DNA from: Kiritimatiellia bacterium
GTDB taxonomy: Bacteria > Verrucomicrobiota > Kiritimatiellia > UBA8416 > JADHWI01
Direction of reading: 5' to 3'
DNA: 64,000 bases
Assembly (NCBI GenBank): GCA_030744755.1
Contig: JASLPY010000013.1
Span: 20,347-84,346 of the forward strand
The notes below the pieces were generated by a model. It had not been told where the DNA came from. It saw only the letters and a list, made by a program, of their open reading frames with translations, and made no database searches. This document shows, piece by piece, positions 62,900 through 64,000 of the stretch. The position numbers and the translations under genes were made by a program. Position 1 is the stretch's first letter. Each line of letters begins with the position of its first letter.

Positions 62900-63189
62900 T
62901 CCTTCTATACATTCTCTATTGCGCCAGGAACCAGAGAAGTACCAAAAACAGTCGTTCTACTCAACCCTGTACGCACTTCGGGGCTATATCAGGGAGGAAC
63001 AGCCCTTACGGGCTTAACTACGAACACGGAGATGCCCTGGGGCATGCGTTTGTAGTCAACGCCGTAAGGCGTGTTCTCCAGCCCACCGAGCGACGGAAGG
63101 TCTCGGCTGATCCAGAGCGGGCCGGAGGCCCGCTCTACTTGGATGTTGGATGTTGGACGTTGGGCGTTGGACGTTGACTCCCCCCTCCC
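62900..63189. other. Repeat-rich non-coding gap
   Basis: No gene is seen. GAGCGGGCCGGAGGCCCGCTC forms a strong hairpin at about 63115-63135, followed by GTTGGATGTTGGACGTTGGG-type heptamers at 63139-63178. The latter is the reverse complement of the repeat found in frame at 55392-55433. Confidence 0.6.
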
Positions 63190-63978
63190 TTACCTCCCCC
63201 CATACTTCTTCTTCAACCTTCGAGTTGTTCGAGCCACTGCTGCGCCGGCCCGAGCGCGCCGACGGGTCATGGCGCTCAGCAGCGGAAAGAAGAACAGGAC
63301 ACCTGCGACCTGAATTGCTCTCATCCTGGCCGTTGTAAACGTGTCACGAACTGCTTTCACCGTTTCAAGATTCCACCCCATTGCCTCGAGTCCCGCTCTT
63401 CTTCGCAGCCTGTTCTCGGTTAGGTCCTCTTCGTTTCTTGTTGCTGCAAATGCAGCCTGTGCCGCTCGCGTAGTTTTGAGCAGATAATCCTGTACCGCTT
63501 GTTTTTCTTCTTTCGCCACCGCGGCTATCTCTCTCAGCATCTCCTTTTCAAGGCCGGCGTCCAGCCCCTGTGTCACACCGGCCGAACTCCCCGCATATAG
63601 ATCCCTGATACGCTCTTTCCGACTTTCGAACGGCAGCCGGATGCCCCGGATGAGAATATCTTCATCCTCCGCAATTTCGGCCATGGTGGCTGCACGGGTC
63701 TCATCGACCCTGCTTTCTCCCAGGAAATCGACCGTCGCATAATGCCACGCAACCAGGCCTCCAACCACACCGAGCACTGCGCCGATTTTGATGCCGCTCC
63801 AGATGTTTCGCCAGAACCGGATCGTTTTGTGTATCTGGGGTGTATCTTCGACCAACCTCTCGCCCTCGTGGCTGGTCCGCTTCTCTCTGAAAGAGGACAA
63901 AAACCAGCTGAACGGCCAATAGGTCAGAGCCCTGGGGAATCTCCGTTCCCGGACCTCCTCCCCGAAGCGGAACCCCAT
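63190..63978 (-). CDS. Membrane protein with helical charged core, 5' end possibly outside window
   Basis: The frame is open through the window end at 64000, so the ATG at 63978 (262 residues) may not be the true start. Two hydrophobic segments are visible: about 62-84 (SGIKIGAVLGVVGGLVAWHYA) and about 222-240 (AIQVAGVLFFFPLLSAMT). Between them lies a highly charged helical stretch (EKEMLREIAAVAKEEKQAVQDYLLKTTRAAQAAF), probably coiled coil and periplasmic or cytoplasmic depending on topology. The C-terminus is strongly basic. I do not recognise a family. Confidence 0.6.
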   Translation of the reverse strand: MGFRFGEEVRERRFPRALTYWPFSWFLSSFREKRTSHEGERLVEDTPQIHKTIRFWRNIWSGIKIGAVLGVVGGLVAWHYATVDFLGESRVDETRAATMAEIAEDEDILIRGIRLPFESRKERIRDLYAGSSAGVTQGLDAGLEKEMLREIAAVAKEEKQAVQDYLLKTTRAAQAAFAATRNEEDLTENRLRRRAGLEAMGWNLETVKAVRDTFTTARMRAIQVAGVLFFFPLLSAMTRRRARAGAAVARTTRRLKKKYGGR

Positions 63979-64000
63979 CTGTTCCCCAACCTTCCGAACC

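Noticed and set aside
1..64000. tRNA, rRNA or riboswitch genes
   Set aside because: Reading through the gaps I saw no cloverleaf with a CCA-type end, no rRNA motif and no recognisable riboswitch core. A covariance-model scan would be needed to exclude small RNAs.

Overview
The window is a gene-dense bacterial segment of about 56% G+C by eye. It looks like a member of the PVC superphylum, most plausibly Kiritimatiellota, with Planctomycetota or Lentisphaerota as alternatives. This rests on content: four secreted S1 sulfatases, exported PQQ-propeller, HEAT and squalene-cyclase-repeat proteins, a Tat-exported Gfo/Idh/MocA oxidoreductase, DUF1080, DUF1593 and hydrazine-synthase-alpha-like c-type cytochrome families, and very many small dispersed intergenic palindromes. 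No 16S or other universal marker is present, so the taxonomy is inference. I see no tRNA, rRNA, CRISPR array, prophage, SusC/SusD pair or classical insertion sequence. The one mobile element is a REP-associated tyrosine transposase.

Layout. 1-9.8 kb (+): the end of an exported-protein operon (Pro/Gln-rich coiled-coil protein, squalene-cyclase-fold repeat protein, HEAT protein, large TPR/PQQ propeller protein), then small signal-peptide ORFs and a secreted lectin-like protein. 9.9-13.1 kb (+): a CE2-like esterase and a two-repeat secreted protein that share a duplicated leader. 13.1-24.3 kb (-): two giant heparinase/alginate-lyase-like proteins, a GH-A clan glycosidase and the transposase. A sulfatase-coding scrap lies fused in front of one lyase. 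24.5-33.8 kb (+): dihaem TolB-like protein, PhoD-like phosphatase, sialidase-like protein, DUF1593 protein and a second TolB-like propeller. 33.8-43.8 kb: sulfatase plus Gfo/Idh operon (-), GH95-like enzyme (-), beta-helix protein (+), sulfatase plus DUF1080 operon (-). 44.6-47.1 kb (+): a three-gene membrane module (DUF2167, zinc-ribbon membrane protein, TerB-like) behind a good sigma70-type promoter. 47.2-56.9 kb: a PQQ protein, a MetV-MetF fusion, two more sulfatases and a methyltransferase/PQQ fusion. 57.1-64 kb (-): a 1542-residue calcium-repeat protein ending in a formylglycine-enzyme-like domain, a small propeller protein and a membrane protein at the window edge.

Working together: nearly every predicted product is exported. 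Sulfatases, lyases, glycosidases, esterase, sialidase-like and beta-helix proteins, with oxidoreductase and DUF1080 partners for released sugars, fit stepwise breakdown of a sulfated, acetylated, uronate- or deoxysugar-containing polysaccharide. The actual substrate cannot be read from sequence. The most unusual material is structural: dispersed palindromic repeats lying in frame inside a gene, a roughly 315-bp nested palindrome, paired-hairpin elements in opposite orientation, shuffled leader segments, and a fossil sulfatase fragment.
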